Origin: a bacterium
GTDB taxonomy: Bacteria; Babelota; Babeliae; Babelales; Vermiphilaceae
Assembly: GCA_030626185.1 (NCBI GenBank)
Contig: DAOUPL010000047.1
Span: forward strand, 1-5,890
DNA: 5,890 bases
Direction: 5' to 3'
In this document: positions 5,086 through 5,890 of the stretch, in pieces
Layout of the letters: the number at the start of each line of letters is the position of its first letter
How positions within the stretch are numbered: position 1 is the first letter of the stretch
Translations under genes and position numbers: made by a program
Notes under the pieces: generated by a model
The model's input: only the letters and a program-made list of their open reading frames with translations
The model's database searches: none
What the model was told of the DNA's origin: nothing

Positions 5086-5502
5086 ACTTTTCATTCTGAA
5101 AAATATGATTTTAAAAATTTATTTGATCTTTGGGAATTTATCGATAAAAAAGTTGTTTCTACAGATAAGGTTAATTTTACGATTCAAAAAAAAGAATTGT
5201 CATCAAAAGGGTATCCTATCAGTATAAATGTCAAAAGAGATGGTTTATGCGTTACAAAAAGTATGTTTTGTCATCCTTTTATTGAATCATACGATGTAGC
5301 GCAAGATATGGTGGATTTTTTACAGGAATATGTAAGAGCTTCACAAGAAAAACGTGATTTATATAAAAAATTACCATTTTTAACGGCAGAGTTAGATAAC
5401 CTTAGAGAGTCTAAAGATTTCAACATGGGCACTGCTATAGCAATTTGCGATCTTCATCGCGACATTGAAAAACTTATTGATAAAATTGATGCAATTAATT
5501 AA
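5035..5502 (+). CDS. Small secreted protein of unknown function, paralogous at its start to the next gene
   Basis: No family recognised. The 155-residue protein starts with the signal peptide MKKLLLTSLLVGCAVQA, with a likely signal peptidase I cut after VQA at 15-17. The LVGC at 10-13 also fits a lipobox, so a lipoprotein is possible, but the leader would be very short and the paralogue has Phe instead of Cys. The mature part is hydrophilic, with WEFIDKKV (33-40), cysteines at 72, 79 and 138, and two probable amphipathic helices at the end (about 86-125 and 134-153) that could form a helical hairpin or coiled coil. The leader GGGGTTATT precedes the ATG. The gene sits between two other small secreted-protein genes with 15- and 9-base gaps, so co-transcription is very likely. 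An effector or surface role is only a guess from context. Confidence 0.85.
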   Translation: MKKLLLTSLLVGCAVQATFHSEKYDFKNLFDLWEFIDKKVVSTDKVNFTIQKKELSSKGYPISINVKRDGLCVTKSMFCHPFIESYDVAQDMVDFLQEYVRASQEKRDLYKKLPFLTAELDNLRESKDFNMGTAIAICDLHRDIEKLIDKIDAIN

Positions 5503-5562
5503 GAGGTTATTATGAAAAAGTTATTATTAGCGAGTTTGGTGGTTGGTTTTGGTGTGCAGGCA
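5501..5562 (+). repeat. Ribosome-binding-site and signal-peptide module, copy 2
   Basis: Second copy of the module at 5024-5085: leader AAGAGGTTATT plus 17 codons, 55 of 62 bases identical. Of the seven differences, two are in the leader and five in codons 7, 10, 13 and 14. It overlaps the stop codon of the preceding gene. Confidence 0.85.
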
Positions 5563-5769
5563 GCAGATGCACGAGTTGTGTATAAAGCAGTGCTTAAAGG
5601 TTGCGAATTTATCGATAACAACAATAATGCTGAGATAAAAGTTGAACATTATCTTGGTGATGAATCTAATGTTAAACTTATTTCTCCGGACAAGCTGGAT
5701 ACATCTATTCTACAAGAGAATATGATTTGTTTGTTCAGAGGCACTAAGAGACCAGGAATGATGTTATAG
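5512..5769 (+). CDS. Small secreted protein of unknown function, possibly shortened by an in-frame TAG
   Basis: No family recognised. The 85-residue protein starts with the signal peptide MKKLLLASLVVGFGVQA, almost the same as in the preceding gene, with a cut likely after VQA (17) or ADA (20). The mature part is about 65-68 residues, with CEFIDNNNN at 31-39 matching WEFIDKKV of the upstream protein at the DNA level too, and cysteines at 31 and 73. The remainder does not align by eye. The frame stops at TAG (5767-5769) but continues for 12 more sense codons (QEALRFAQIFNF) to a TGA at 5806-5808, so this copy may be a truncated relative. GAGG lies 6 bases before the ATG and the gap from the upstream stop is 9 bases. 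It is the last gene of the array; no hairpin terminator follows. Confidence 0.75.
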   Translation: MKKLLLASLVVGFGVQAADARVVYKAVLKGCEFIDNNNNAEIKVEHYLGDESNVKLISPDKLDTSILQENMICLFRGTKRPGMML

Positions 5770-5849
5770 CAAGAAGCACTTAGGTTTGCGCAAATTTTTA
5801 ATTTTTGAACAATAATGATAAACTTTTTCTAAGTTATAGGAGATGATTT

Positions 5850-5890
5850 ATGTTATTGAGCTCTGATTTAAGAAAAAGAGTTATTTTGTC
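5850..5890 (+). CDS. Start of an unidentified gene (3' truncated by window edge)
   Basis: AGGAG at 5838-5842 lies 7 bases before the ATG at 5850. The frame stays open to the window end, giving MLLSSDLRKRVIL. The ATG at 5843 is in another frame and stops after seven codons. The fragment is too short to identify; the Shine-Dalgarno sequence and spacing are the main support. Confidence 0.6.
   Translation, partial: MLLSSDLRKRVIL

Noticed and set aside
5785..5794. TTTGCGCAAA palindrome followed by T-rich sequence, as a terminator for the secreted-protein operon
   Set aside because: A perfect palindrome with no loop cannot form a stable hairpin of useful length, and the T stretch is interrupted. 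A regulator site remains possible but unsupported.

Overview
The window comes from an AT-rich bacterial genome with tightly packed genes, almost all on the + strand. The gene mix suggests a bacterium that lives inside or alongside a eukaryotic host: a secreted protein that resembles the eukaryotic SKP1/BTB family, several small signal-peptide proteins of no recognised family, and ordinary housekeeping stress genes. This profile fits the Candidatus Dependentiae (TM6/Babeliae) lineage of protist endosymbionts. That placement is inferred from gene style and not shown by a marker gene.

Layout. (1) Positions 2-403 hold the 3' end of a gene that begins before the window; it has a charged helix and a C-terminal membrane segment. 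(2) Positions 477-1390 hold a probable two-gene operon: a PrxQ/Bcp-type peroxiredoxin with an unusual N-terminal membrane segment, then a short HPF/RaiA ribosome-hibernation factor 17 bases later. (3) Positions 1427-3067 hold a transcription unit with its own extended -10 promoter, an NfeD-like membrane protein, a paraslipin (SPFH/QmcA-like) and a strong intrinsic terminator. The order matches the known NfeD-slipin (ybbJ-qmcA type) pairing. (4) Positions 3099-4403 hold a 434-residue protein with a signal peptide, two degenerate SKP1-like repeats and a C-terminal membrane helix. Its tail resembles that of the gene at 2-403.

(5) Positions 4404-4740 have no convincing protein gene, but they are not empty. 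About 100 bases (4441-4540) are 54% GC by count, against about 33% in the next 100 bases, and fold on paper into a nested helix in which 15 consecutive bases of the 3' strand all pair. A 12-bp hairpin and a run of ten T follow. I read this as a candidate structured RNA, either a stand-alone small RNA or a leader/attenuator of the downstream operon. An imperfect direct repeat and a promoter candidate lie between it and the next gene. (6) Positions 4741-5769 hold three small secreted-protein genes in a tight array (gaps of 15 and 9 bases). The last two share an almost identical ribosome-binding site and signal-peptide segment but have largely different mature parts. (7) A new gene starts at 5850 and runs off the end.

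The window pairs stress and membrane maintenance (peroxide removal, ribosome protection, SPFH membrane scaffold) with genes that look directed at the cell exterior or the host. No tRNA, rRNA, CRISPR array or identifiable insertion sequence was seen.
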